Source of the DNA: Tetracentron sinense
Lineage: Eukaryota; Streptophyta; Magnoliopsida; Trochodendrales; Trochodendraceae
NCBI GenBank assembly: GCA_015143295.1
Contig: CM026566.1
Span: 9,349,072 to 9,413,071, forward strand
Direction: 5' to 3'
Length of the DNA stretch: 64,000 bases
Below the pieces are notes generated by a model. That model made no database searches. It was not told the origin of the DNA and worked only from the letters and a program-made list of their open reading frames with translations. Position numbers and translations under genes: made by a program. Positions 1 to 10,982 of the stretch are shown here, in pieces; within the stretch, counting starts at the first letter, position 1; each line of letters begins with the position of its first letter.

Positions 1-202
1 AACTCACGGCCAAAACTTGTGGCAAAGCTCTGCCAAACTCTAAACCTTCACCATAGCTCCACCAGAGTCTAAGTCCATCCTCAGACTTGCGTAGACCCCC
101 TTTACAGCATTACCAGGCCATCCTAGGCCAGCTCTAGGCATCATCACCCTCGACACTGCTCGAGCTCAGCTACCACAGTGGGTACACCCCCTGATCAAGG
201 GT
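1..202. other. Left flank of SIRE1, probably Ogre/Tat-like LTR sequence
   Basis: No ORF or motif is recognisable here. Bases 198-202 (AGGGT) are the left target-site copy of the SIRE1 insertion. Without SIRE1 this stretch would run directly into 6695, so it is probably the left continuation of the Ogre/Tat-like LTR that ends near 8498. That assignment is an inference from contiguity, not from a motif in this piece. Confidence 0.45.
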
Positions 203-1692
203 TGTAAAGTCTATGTTTTTGTATTGGCATATTCCGGTGTCAAAAAAATTGAGTCTAGGTGTCTAGGAGTGGTTCTTGTGCCATTGCCGTCAAGCATCCT
301 CGACAGGTGAAGTTGAAGCGCGTTGAAGAATCGCTTGATCCACTCGGATGATCATTTCCTTTATGGGATGGTAAGTGACCTAGATACCATGTGACCATAG
401 GTTGGATTTGACCTAGAATAATCCTAACATGATGCCTTAGGTGGTAAGTGTCCTAGTCTAATCATACGGGCCCTATGTGATGAGATAAGTAGTGCAAAAC
501 AATCTAACGATGCTGAAATTTTTTAATAAACCAAGGTTTCTTGAGAGAGGCATATCTCCCAAACCGTAGCTCATATTTTTCTCTATAATATGTAAAATCA
601 ACCGAGTCGAAAGAGCTACAAATTTCATGAAGGGACCAACAGCTAAAAACGAAGTTTTAAGATTGTTTTTAGCCTCTGGGTCGACCTAGACCGTTTTGGG
701 TCGACCCTAAATAGGCCCTGTTTTGTATGGTGAATTTGGGCAGAGAGTTGAAAAGACATGGGTCTACCCATGAGGTTCATCTGGTCGACCGAAGTGTACA
801 CTTTGGTCGGCCGAACCATCCCCATGGGTCTACCCTGATATGGGAGTTTTGCTAAAACATCCCTTTAGTTCCTTCTTTGGTTTTTAACCTATTTTAGCAA
901 CTTCTAAACACTGTTTTTGGGTCTCTATATATTGTGAACCCTTTCACTTCGTGGGGTACAACTTATGTAGTGTGTGGAGAGTATTTTTAAGTGTCTCCAA
1001 AGGTCATGAAACCTATGGAATATATTTTTCTCCTCCTCTTTTGTTAGTGCATTAAACCTAGATTTTGCAAGCCCAAAGTTCCAGTTTTGCTTGTTTGGAC
1101 TTGTCCTTTGAAGGAGTCCATCTAGGTGATGATTCTTACTAAACCATCAACTCGTTCTGGATAGAACACCTTGTTTGGAGTGTTCCAGAGCCTTTGTGAA
1201 GGAAATCTGTCTGAGAAGGATGGTGGTAAAGTGATTTGGTCGGTGGATTCTGAAGCCGTCATTGACGGAGATCGATCGAAAGATCGTGGACTGTTTTCGA
1301 GACACAAAGAGAAGTACGAGCGGCTACGGTTGATTATGGGACTTGAGAGTACGTGATGACTTTTCAAGGTGTGGAGGACTAAGAACTGAAGGATCATGGT
1401 GTCGAGTTCGAGTCTTGTAAGTTCTTGTTTACTTTGCTTTAGTGAATTCTCATGGTTGGACTAGGTCCCGTGATTTTTCCCGGAAGGGTTTCCACATAAA
1501 AATCCTTGTGTTGTGGTTTGCTTGGTTTTCCTTATTCAACACTTAAATTTTATCATCCCTTAACTAAATAACTTAATTTTTAAAATCATAAAAATGGTTG
1601 ATAGACTTTTAGGGAAACCTAACCATCCCATTGAACTTGTAAGATTCTCAACTCAAACCCTAGATTTGAGGTTCACCGATTTAATTTTTCCA
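203..1692 (+). repeat. SIRE1 5' LTR
   Basis: It starts TGTAAAG and ends TTCCA immediately before the primer site. A palindrome cluster with GGGTCGACC-type units lies at 678-835, and a TATA-like TATATAT at 926-932 follows it, placing the promoter in the middle of the LTR. The short ORFs in it are accidental. Confidence 0.9.
678..835 (+). promoter_or_regulatory. Palindrome cluster in SIRE1 5' LTR
   Basis: Units of GGGTCGACC or GGGTCTACCC type begin near 678, 698, 760, 782, 804 and 826, spaced 20 or 22 bp within two groups. The groups are separated by a spacer containing TTTTGTATGG and CAGAGAG, the same words found in the spacer of the SIRE2 and Gypsy A modules. The 3' LTR carries the same cluster at 5659-5816. 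This is a diverged version of the module described at 10744. A role in promoter control is inferred from its position upstream of the TATA box. Confidence 0.6.
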
Positions 1693-1694
1693 AT

Positions 1695-1706
1695 TGGTAT
1701 CAGAGC
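1695..1706 (+). promoter_or_regulatory. SIRE1 primer-binding site
   Basis: TGGTATCAGAGC lies two bases after the 5' LTR end. It is the standard plant initiator-Met tRNA primer site used to start minus-strand cDNA. Confidence 0.92.
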
Positions 1707-1755
1707 GGGTTCACTAAGTTTTTAGTGTGATCTTGTCTCATATTTTTCGGTGAAT

Positions 1756-3290
1756 ATGAATCTCCAAAGAGAGGGAGGATCCATCTCTTGTCCCCCATTA
1801 TTTGATGGGAATAATTATGCCTATTGGAAAGCTCAAATGAGAGCGTTTCTAAAATCATTAGATGAGAGAGTATGTTTCTCCATTGAACAAGGTTGGACCC
1901 ATCCAACAAAGACCTTAGATGAACAGACCATCCCTAAACCTTCTTCTGAATGGACCAATGGGGAACTTGAAAGTTGTAGATGGAATAGCAAGGGTCTAAA
2001 TGCAATCTTCGCCGCTGTCACACTCGAAGAATTTTGACATATATCTAAGTGTGACACTTCAAAGGAGGCATGGGACATTCTTCAAATTACCCATGAAGAG
2101 ACTGCAACTGTCAAGATCTCCAAACTTCAATTACTGACCTCTAAGTTTGAAAAGTTGATGATGGATGATAATAAAACTTTTGATAGTTTTTATGCCAATT
2201 TGAGTGACATTGTCAATTCTAGCTTCAATCTAGGGGAAAGAATTCCTGAGTCCAAAATTGTTAGAACAATTTTGAGATCTCTACCTGAGAGATTTCGATC
2301 GAAGGTTACCGTCATCGAGGAGAGCAAAAATGTTGATGCTCTCAAACTTGAAGAGTTGGTTGGTTGTCTCCAAACCTATGAGTTACATCTGAACCCATCT
2401 AAGAAACCAAAATCTATTGCCTTGAAGTCCATCAAGGAATCCAAAGATGGCTCAGATAGTGACTCTAAGGATGAAGAAGAAGAGTTGGCTTTGTTTGCAA
2501 AGAAATTCATAAAATTTTTGAATCTTAATAAGAGATTTAATCCGAAAGGAAAAAATCTTTTGAAAAGCCCAAGTCCAAGTACTTTGAAAACAAGAAACAT
2601 TTTAAAAGTGTGGACAAGAAATCCCAAGGTGTTCAATGCTATGAATGCCAAGGCTACGGCCATATTGCCGCTGAGTAACTAACACTGTAGGGATGGTGAG
2701 GAGGATGATGAGAGTCAGAATAACTCAGATTCTGAGGGAGAGCTCGGGGCAGTCTATGATGAACTATTTCAAGAATGCCTAAAGTTGAAAAAGGTTCAAT
2801 TTTCCATGTCCAAAAAGATCAAATCTATTGAAATGGAAAAAGATGCCTTAGACCAAGTGGCTTCAGGGTTGAGAGCTCTTGTGTCACAGCTTGAGGAAGA
2901 GAAGGCTTCCCTCCTTGCCAAGACTCAACTACTTGAATCTGATTTACATGTTTGTCTTGATGAAAAGACAAGTCTTGAAATCAAGTTGACTGAACTTGAG
3001 CAAAACCAGAGGTGTGGAGATGTGAAGGGAACTCCATCCACCTCAAACATTGAGCCTGGTGCTAAAAGGCATCCTCCTGCTAAAGGGAAAGACCCTTCTA
3101 CTCAGAAATTCATTCCTACATGTCATAACTGTGGAGTGAAGGGTCATATTAAGCCTCGATGTCCTAAACTTCGAAGAATACCCAATCATGGTTCACAGAA
3201 CCAACACAACTTTAATGGGAATCTTCAAAGGAGAGTTGAGGTCCTAGTGGAGAAGTCTAAGAGTTTGTGTGAAGATGTGATGTAAATTGC
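1756..3290 (+). pseudogene. SIRE1 gag-like remnant
   Basis: The head matches the Sirevirus gag opening (REGGS, PPLFDGNNYAYWKAQMRAF), which is the start of a UBN2-type gag domain. ATG 1756 is the first in-frame start after the primer site. Downstream come a middle gag region, an acidic and lysine-rich stretch, a predicted coiled coil rich in E, K and L (about 2790-3005) and a CCHC knuckle (CHNCGVKGHIKPRC, about 3120). The order matches gag of SIRE2 at 11728. Gag forms the cytoplasmic virus-like particle in this family. The remnant is broken by a few breaks and followed by no pol. Confidence 0.85.
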
Positions 3291-5167
3291 TCACAACTCT
3301 AGACAGTGGCATGGTCATGACACTCCTTATGCTAGATATAGAGGAGGTAATAGGGAGAACCAGAATGCCCACTATAATTCTAGGACTCAATCCTGGAAAA
3401 TAAGGAACAGGAGGAAGAGGCAAAAGGTCATACCTACCTCAACTGAAACGGTTAGAGACCAAAGGGTCAATCAAACTTCTAAAACCGTTTGAGTGAGAAA
3501 GGAAGACCAGAAGGGCTTCACTTAGCCCGTGCCTGTCATATCCTAGGGTGTGCTTGTATTGATATATCTTGTCTTAGTGCTATGCTATTTATGTATACTA
3601 GTTTTTTTTTTGTGTTTATTTGCTTTGGTATGTTTTTCTATTTTCTTTATTTTGAAAAATCCAAAAACATTGAAAAACCATAAAATCCAAAAATATTTTT
3701 TCATGTTTCCCTTATTTGACTTGCATGATCTGCATTTCTTGTGTGATCTTTATTTCTATACTTGTCCAGGGTTGAACATGAGTTTGTTGCTGATTAAGGA
3801 TATGTCACCTTCATAGTATCTTGGTTATGCTAAAAATTAGACCGGTTTTATCTTGAACAGTTAGAGACTTATTCATGTTTGTATGCTTTACAAATTTCAC
3901 ATGCACTCTGACTGATTCTGTTGAGAGGTCTATTTTCCAATCTGTAGGTGTTTGACTTGCCCCTTAAGTGTGGCCTTGGATGATCAATCTAGAATGATCA
4001 TATTTGTTAGTCATCCCCATTTTGTGTATCCTCCATGAGCTAAAATTGTTGCCATGAAAAGGGCTACCTACTGGGATAGTGTGAAAGTCACTATTAGATA
4101 CAAACAGTATGAAATGGCTACCTAGGCGGACAGTAGGTATCTATCTGGGTCACTAGAGTGAAAGCCCTTGCTGCCAATAGCCAGGACTACCTACCTGGAT
4201 AGTGTGAAAGCCATCATTGCATGAAAAGATATGATGAAATAAAGATCATCAAAAGAAATCTTACTATGTTTGGAGGTATTTGACCAAAAATAAGAGAAGA
4301 ATATTGGGTCAAATAAAATGGAAAAAGGAACACTAAAATGTAAAAAAAAAAAAAAAATCAGCTTATTTGGATCTAACTGGGTTTGACTTCTATAATGTAT
4401 ATCTCCAGGATTCCCCTTAGTGAATTGGCTATGCATTAGCATTTCATGAGATTTAGTTAGATGGGTATCCTCAGTCAGACTAACTAATCATGTTCTTCAT
4501 TGGATTTGTAATCTTCAATTTACTACTGCTTGGAATGCTTTGATGCATGTTTTTGTGGCACGTGATATTTTTTTGTGTCTTTCTTTCTGTTTGGCATGGG
4601 CCTTTCTAGCTTAGGTGCCCTATTTTTGGTGGTGTCCTTGATCTTAGGGGGAGAAGATGAAGTTGAGTTGTTGAGGGGGAGTTTGTGCTTAAGTAGTTGA
4701 GGGGGAGTTTATGCTTTATATTTCTATCTTGTTCCCCGCTCTTTAGTCCCCTCATTGTCTGCATTGGATTGGTTGTACTGTGTTTGCCTTAATATTTCAC
4801 ATTTGCTAAATTGGTATATTATTTGTGATATTGGCTTCATGACTACCTTTGGCAATTGTGCCAAAAAGGGGGAGATGTTGGGTACAATTTTCCAAGTTCA
4901 GTACATTCTTTGCTTTACCTGTGATTACTTATTTTCATATTCCACACATACTTCACTGGGTGTTTTGTTTATAAGCATGTGCAGGTGCAGGGTAGCAGCA
5001 GACTGATTTTACTTGACAAGAGCTTAAGTGTCTTAAATTAAGTTGATTTATTGATTGATGTCATGTAAGAGTGTTGGAGTCATGTAATGTCCTAATTCAC
5101 CCGTTTTGATGTGTTTGGGTGAGTTTGTGTCAAGTCATGTACTTCAGTTTGGTTTTGCCATGGAATT
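3291..5167 (+). other. SIRE1 non-coding spacer with conserved motif block and repeated polypurine tracts
   Basis: No domain-bearing ORF is present. Bases 4063-4215 hold a repeated motif (CTACCTA, ACAGTAGGTATCTAT, GTGTGAAAG) that recurs in the equivalent spacer of SIRE2 at 17536-17700. GGGGGAG tracts occur at 4646-4653, 4673-4681, 4699-4707 and 4863-4873. Multiple polypurine-like tracts and conserved non-coding motifs upstream of the 3' LTR are a known Sirevirus trait. A 15-17 base A run lies near 4341. Confidence 0.75.
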
Positions 5168-5182
5168 GCCAAAGGGGGAGAT
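5168..5182 (+). promoter_or_regulatory. SIRE1 polypurine tract
   Basis: GCCAAAGGGGGAGAT abuts the 3' LTR start. It is the plus-strand priming site, and the same sequence abuts the SIRE2 3' LTR. Confidence 0.9.
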
Positions 5183-6689
5183 TGTAAAGTCCATGTTTTT
5201 GTCTTGGCATATTCCGGTGTCAATATAAGTGAGTCTAGGTGTCTAGGAGTGGTTCTTGTGTCATTGCCGTCAAGCATCCTCGACAGGTGAAGTTGAATCG
5301 TGTTGAAGAATCGCTTGATTTACTCGGATGATCATTTCATTTATAGGATGGTAAGTGACCTAGATACCATGTGACCATAGGTGGGATTTGACCTAGAATA
5401 ATCCTAACATGATGCCTTAGGTGGTAAGTGTCCTAGTCTAAACATACGGACCCTAGGTGATGAGATAAGTAGTGCAAAACAAGCAAATAATGCTGAAATT
5501 TTTCAATTTACCAAGGTTGCTTGAGAGAGGCATATCTCCAAAACCGTAGCTCATATTTTGTTCTATAATATGTTAAATCGATCATGTCAAAAAGATCTAC
5601 AACTTTCATGAAGGGACCAAGAGCTGAAAACAAAGTTTTAAAATCGTTCTTAGCCTCTGGGTCGACCAAGACCGTTTTGGGTCGACCCTGAATAGGCCTT
5701 GTTTTCTATGGTGAATTTGGGCAGAGAGTTGAAAAAACATGGGTCTACCCATGAGGATCATCCGGTTGACCGAAGTGTACACTTTGGTCGACCGAACCAT
5801 CCCCATGGGACTACCCTAATATGGGAGTTTTGCTAAAACTTCCCTTTGGTTCTTTCTTTGGTTTTTAACCTATTTTAGCAACTTCTAAACACTGTTTTTG
5901 GGTCTCTATATATTGTGAACCCTTCCACTTCGTGGGGGTACAACTTAGGTCGTCTGTGGAGAGTATTTTTAAGTGTCTCCAGAGGTCATGAAACCTATGG
6001 AATATATTTTTCTCCTCCCCTTTTGTTAGTGCATTAAACCTAGAGTTTGCAAGCCCAAAGTTCCAGTTTTGCTTGTTTAGACTTGTCATTTGAAGGAGTC
6101 CATCTAGGTGATGATTCTTATCAAACCATCAACTCGTTCTAGATAGAACACCTTGGTCGGAGTGTTCCGGAGCCTTTGCGAAGGAAATCAATCCGAGAAG
6201 GATCGTGGTAGAGTGATTTGGTCGGTGGATTCCGAAGCCGCCATTGACGGAGATCGATCGGAAGATCGTGGACTGTTTTCGAGACACAAAGAGAAGTACG
6301 AGCGGCTACGGTTGATCACGGGACTTGAGAGTACGTGATGAATTTTTGAGGCATGGAAGACTAAGAACTGAAGGATCATGGTGTTGAGCCTGAAGGAGTC
6401 AAGTTCAAGTCTTATAAGTTCTTGTTTACTTTGTCTTAGTGGATTCTCATGGCTGGACTAGGTCCCGTGGTTTTTCCCGGAAGGGTTTCCACGTAAAAAT
6501 CCTTGTGTTGTGGTTTGCTTGGTTTTTCTTATTCGGCACTTAAATTTTATCATCCCTTAACTAAATAACTTAATTGTTAAAATCATAAAAAGGGTTGATA
6601 GACTTTTAGGGAAACCTAACCATCCCATAGAACTTGTGAGATTCTCAAGTCAAACCCTAGATTTGAGGTTCACCGAATTAATTTTTTCA
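5183..6689 (+). repeat. SIRE1 3' LTR
   Basis: It pairs with 203-1692 over its full length and ends in CA just before the target copy AGGGT at 6690-6694. The palindrome cluster lies at 5659-5816 and a TATA-like TATATAT at 5907-5913. Confidence 0.92.
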
Positions 6690-6694
6690 AGGGT

Positions 6695-8498
6695 ATTAGA
6701 CCCTATCCCTTTGCTCTCCTTTGTTTTTGCTGTAAGGGACCCCTGGTCCTGATCCAGGGGTTCCATGTTATCCTTTTTTTTCATTTTTTTCGCTCTCAGT
6801 AACTCCTAGAGTCAAGGACAGGGGTTTCCCCCCTTCACCATAGGCATGGATCACCCCCTCGAGGCATCATCTCAGGTACAACACCTGGCCAGAGTACATG
6901 ACCACTCCCTAGGAAGTCTAGGGGTCCCTCAGTCCATAAGGGAACCCCTAGACCCCAGCTCTTATAGCTAACAATGGAGAAATATCATTTTTTTAATACC
7001 TGCAGATGGTCGGTAATCCCATTACCGTCCAAATCTTATGCCCCTGTTTTTGCTTCGTTAACCCTGGTTAACTTGAACCCTGGTCAGTTCCAGGACCAGG
7101 TTTAGTTGCTTTAGGCCCTTAGCAAGCCCCCTGCAAAAAAACAGACCCTAACTCAACACTTAACTAGGATTAGTTAGATTGCAAACCAGAGTTATCTTTC
7201 TGTCGGCATTCTCTTTACCGACAGGAGTGGCCTGTTTTTATCAGATTTCAGGCCCCTGTGGTGCCCACATGCCACATGCCCTGGGGCCCCCAAGTAGCTC
7301 ATTCGAAAGCTCTTGATCCCCTCTAGCTCCCTGCAAAGTTTCAAGTCTAGGGGTCATGCCTAACTAGGGTTAACATGGCCCCAAACTCAGGTTAAAACTT
7401 GTAACAGTGTATCGGCAGTCAGACTGCCGACATTTCAAACTATTTTTTTTGCAAACTTTGGGCCCCTGTGGAGCCCACACCCTTGATCTGATGGAACTGA
7501 GACCTAGCCCATTTGAAAGCCTGGTCATCAGGCTACTTGTTCATACTTTCATTTCACCCAGGGGAGGTCCCTAACCCCAGTTACACCCTCACAAACCCTA
7601 GTTAAAATTTTACAGAAATGGAGGTAATCCGATTACCTCCATTCTGTAAAATTTCGATTTTGGGCTTTGTGAAGGGTCCAAACTTAGAAGAAGGCCACTC
7701 TAGGCCCTGTCATACCCTTTGGGCCCATTTTTGACTGACCATGACCCTTAATAATGGTTAAAGTGGCCCCGATTAACTTTTAACCATGGTTAAGCATTAT
7801 TTAACCCCACAAAAAATATGGACAAATCCATAAAAATACAAAAGATCAAAAAATCTCAATCTTGAACTTCTTAACCCTGGTTAGCACCCTTAACCATGGT
7901 TAACTCCCTTTTAGCTCCGGTTAGCAACCTTAACCCTAAGTTAACACACCCCTTTGCCTCCTGGCTTCATCCTTGACCTATCGGGCCTAAACCCTAGTCT
8001 ATCGGACTACCCCTTGGCCTACCGGGCCCAAACTTTTCACATTAACCAAACCCGGTCAAGCAAAACCCAAATCTACAGGATTAGGCCTATTAGCCACCTT
8101 TCAATGCACATACACACCCCCCCACCGTAGCACGGGCTCAAGTGCTAGAACTACGCTCGGTCTGATCTCATCCCTTATGTGAGTACGTAGGCAACCCAAC
8201 ACGGGCCCGACCTTAGTTAGCTTTTACTTTCTTCCGGTTAGTATAAGTTAAACACTTAGGCATTTGATTAATCTTGAACTAATTTTGTCTTAATCCTAAC
8301 AAGTAAGGAACCACCATGTGTGGAAGTGTCGGGGTGCCTAACCCCTTTCCCGAACTTAACCAAACCTCTTACCCCGATCCCTGATCGCGGTCCTAGTCTT
8401 ATCCAATATTTCTCGGGGACTTATCCCTTCTGAATTAATAAGTAACGACTCTAATCCCATGAGATTAATTTTAGGGTTCCCCGAAACCCGTGCTCATA
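6695..8498 (+). repeat. Ogre/Tat-like LTR, right part
   Basis: The 3' part carries words typical of Ogre/Tat LTRs: TACGTAGGCAACCC near 8191, GGGGTGCCTAACCCC near 8330, and a GACTC-bearing terminal stretch. The middle holds many TTAACCCTGGTTAAC-type units near 7040-7100 and 7790-7940, comparable to the TTAACTGGG array of the solo LTR at 59733. It ends near 8498 by comparison with the end of that solo LTR. No primer site follows, so it is a solo LTR or a truncated copy. The left part continues to 1-202 across SIRE1. No coding capacity is seen. Confidence 0.65.
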
Positions 8499-9594
8499 GA
8501 AGATTTATGGCTGCTTCTTCTATGCATCTCTTATTTTTTCTATCTCTGTTACAATGGGAAAAAATTACAAGCTTGAAGACACCACGTAGGATGATGTGTT
8601 TGTGAGATCAGAATTCATAATTGCATCAATAATCAAATTCACTAACCATCTAGATTCCACAATTACAGTAAAGAAAGTCAAAAGAGAATTAGTAATATCC
8701 TAGGTGAAGTCACAATCTCACAGTAATGAATTTCAAATATGATTTGGGTGATTGTAATGGAAGTGAGAACTTCCACTAGTATAGGGATTTTAGGCCAATA
8801 ACCAATGTGATTTCCTTATTTAATTAAGGATTTCCAAAGAATTAGTTTTGGCTCAATAATTATTAGTTTGAAAAATGCATGTGAGGTTTATTTTCAAGCC
8901 CTATTGAATTGAATAATACAAACCAACAACAATAGTAATTTAACTTTCAAAATCTAGGGTTTGGGTTTAGGGGTTTTGCTGTTTTGGGGATATAGCAGGG
9001 TTATGGTTGTAATGAGATGAACTAGGAAGGATGAGGCAGCAATATTAAGGGCTGTAGGAGATTGGACAGTCAAGGGAAAGGTGTTGAATTTTGTACAGCA
9101 GTAAGGACAAGGGAAGTAGGGGCATGTAGAGTGAAGGGGCAGCAAAGTGTCTGGAGTAGGTTGTCACAACAAGGAGAAGCCTTGGGTAGGCTGGTGGTTG
9201 CAGGAAAAGGGGGTGGGGAAGATTGCAACAGTAGGGAAAGGGTTGGAACAGATGCAACAGGGTTAGGGAAGGGCTGGTACAGCAATGTCAGGGTTTGAAT
9301 AAGGTACCATAACACTATATGTGCAACTGGGATGATGTGTCAGCGTTAGGAAACTATAGATGGGGTTGTTATAGGGTTTAGGCAATTAGGGTTTTGCAAG
9401 AAAAGAATAAAATAGAAAATTGATAGAAGAAACAATAGAGAATAGTTGTTGTGAATAGTAACTCATGAATAATACTCATGAACAGTAACTCGGGAATAGT
9501 GCCAATGAGCAGTAACTCATGAATAGTGATTTGAGAGAGATAGATAAGAAGAAAATAGAGAAGATTACCTTGGAATCAATCCAAGATTGACATC
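8499..9594. other. Unclassified AT-rich and purine-rich stretch
   Basis: No domain, primer site or LTR end is recognised. Short ORFs of up to about 80 codons overlap on both strands around 9045-9315 and look accidental. Read on the minus strand it has a pyrimidine-rich texture like an LTR or its leader, so it may be a fragment of a further element. A short degenerate array lies at its right end. Confidence 0.4.
9443..9535. repeat. Degenerate GAATAGT / AACTCATG short array
   Basis: About five imperfect units built from GTAACTCATGAATAGT recur here. The words GAATAGTG and AACTC(A/G)TG are also the core of the 24-bp arrays in the Gypsy C LTRs (49170-49690 and 56975-57515). Confidence 0.6.
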
Positions 9595-10323
9595 ACACCA
9601 TTCCGGGGTAAGACAGTCCATTAAACTTAAAGCCTGCAGAGGTGATTTTGAAATCAAATATATTTTAATAAAATATATTATATTAAATAAAAGATTTTTT
9701 CAAAATGTTTCAACATGAGAAATAGTTTCTCATGGCTTAATCTAATGTCTTGGAAACCCGGATGATGTACAATAGGCTATGAGTTAGATAGTATATTAAT
9801 CTCGAAGGTATGTTAGGGATAATGTTATTAGAAGGATCAATCGAATGCATTAGTTCATGTTGAGGGATCCTTATTGGTTTATGTTTTTACGTTAGGATTC
9901 AATTGCAACATGGATATCTCACGTCACTTACAATTCTGGTGTCCTTCCTATTAAAGGATCAATGGGATAACACCAGGTAAGTCAGGGTAAGAATGTCCCA
10001 GAGCAATCTATGAAGATGCTCATAAAAGAAATAGAAGCTCACAATAAAATAGATTAAATGTTAATCTATAATAAAATAGATTAAATGTTAATCTATAGTT
10101 TAGATTAAATGTTAATCTAATTTGAAGGGTAATAATAATAATTATTTAATCAACCAAATATAAGGGAATATGGGTTTTACCCATATTCATAAAAGCCCAT
10201 ATAAGATGGACCTTATTGGTGGGCCCAAGCCCATGGGATAGAACCCCAAAGTGTCGCCTACTTTATTAATCCCTATGTTTAAGGGACTTTGGTTAGTAGA
10301 TAATTATTAATTAATTATACCTT
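9595..10323 (+). repeat. Copia B-prime 5' LTR, left piece
   Basis: It aligns with the reverse complement of the Copia B LTR through the blocks around GGTAAGACAG, GAGAAATAGTTTCTCATGG, TAGATAGTAT and the block ending in AAGAATGTCCC. The similarity stops near 9595, so its true LTR start is not seen. AT-rich direct repeats (about 10045-10120) lie in it. Confidence 0.7.
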
Positions 10324-10328
10324 ATCTA

Positions 10329-10439
10329 TGAAGGGGATCCAGATAAAAATTTATGTGGAAACTGGATCCCCTAGATCTTAACACCATAGAAAGCATCAAA
10401 ATTATCTAAAAGTTTTAGTCATATAACCTCGGTGAATGC
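10329..10439 (-). repeat. Copia B 3' LTR, terminal piece
   Basis: It matches 45535-45652 closely (GGATCCCCTAGATCTTAACA and CACCATAGAAAGCATC shared). It ends at the SIRE2 insertion; AATGC at 10435-10439 is the presumed left target copy of SIRE2. Confidence 0.88.
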
Positions 10440-10743
10440 TGTAAATCCCTAAATAGGTGTTGGCAAATTCCGTGATCATTAGATAGGTCATGTGAGTCGA
10501 GTCATGTTCAACTTGTCAGAAGAGAAGAGCTAAAGCTTAAAGAAGATTGAAGAAAGAGAAGAAAAAGCTTCGACTCTGGATCTAGACAGGTAATGGACTT
10601 AGAGACCCCTACCTAGGTTGGTTTTGGCTTAGATAACTCTAAACATACCTAGGAGGATAGTTTTAAACCTAACAAAGTTATTTGATCTTACTTGAATCAA
10701 ATAAACATGAAAAGACATATGGTTTGAACAAAATTCTGTCTCA

Positions 10744-10928
10744 ACCGATCTCTCGGTATTGGGACCGATCGATCGGTGGCCTACCGAGCGATCGGTGGCT
10801 ATCGACTGGACCAAATATTTGTATGGGGAAATTTTCCAGAGAGATGATTTATACCCGAGCGATCGGTCATTAGAACCGATCGATCCGTTTTGAACCGAGC
10901 GATCGGTAGTGAGCACCGATCGATTGGT
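10744..10928 (+). promoter_or_regulatory. Seven-palindrome phased module (3+4), SIRE2 5' LTR
   Basis: Fourteen-bp units of consensus ACCGATCGATCGGT start at 10744, 10764, 10783, then after a spacer at 10854, 10875, 10894 and 10915. Spacings are 20, 19, then 21, 19, 21, about two helical turns each. The spacer contains TTTGTATGGGGAAATTTTCC followed by AGAGAG. The whole 185 bp aligns without gaps to the module at 31679-31863 in a Gypsy LTR. The TATA box follows 47 bp later, so an upstream promoter element bound by a dimeric factor is a reasonable inference. Palindromes in Sirevirus LTRs are known; sharing with Gypsy is the odd part. Confidence 0.85.
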
Positions 10929-10974
10929 CCCCGTAAAAAGAATTTTTCTTTTTCTGGATTCTTTTTTAAAACCC

Positions 10975-10982
10975 TATATAAA
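10975..10982 (+). promoter_or_regulatory. TATA box, SIRE2 5' LTR
   Basis: TATATAAA after CCC and before CAACTTTT, placed downstream of the palindrome module. This is the likely element promoter. Confidence 0.75.

Larger units (their letters stand above)
203..6689 (+). mobile_element. SIRE1: Copia, Sirevirus-like LTR retrotransposon fossil
   Basis: Two long LTRs (203-1692 and 5183-6689) flank an initiator-Met-type primer site, gag-like sequence, a long non-coding spacer and a polypurine tract. The 5-bp duplication AGGGT is perfect at 198-202 and 6690-6694, so both ends are certain. Sirevirus assignment rests on the gag type, the repeated GGGGGAG tracts before the 3' LTR and the palindrome-bearing LTR. 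No protease, integrase, reverse transcriptase or RNase H domain is seen. The element is clearly broken, with several breaks. The two LTRs differ at roughly 6% of positions in the first 330 bp by eye, so it is of moderate age. Confidence 0.9.

Noticed and set aside
1695-1706. tRNA gene fragments at TGGTATCAGAGC sites
   Set aside because: Only the 12-base primer complement is present at each site, next to an LTR; there is no tRNA body.
3489-3816. Two overlapping hydrophobic ORFs in the SIRE1 spacer
   Set aside because: Phe/Leu-rich translations of a T-rich stretch, overlapping in two frames, with no family match.
9045-9315. Overlapping ORFs on both strands in the unclassified stretch
   Set aside because: Low-complexity purine-rich sequence; three mutually overlapping short frames and no domain.
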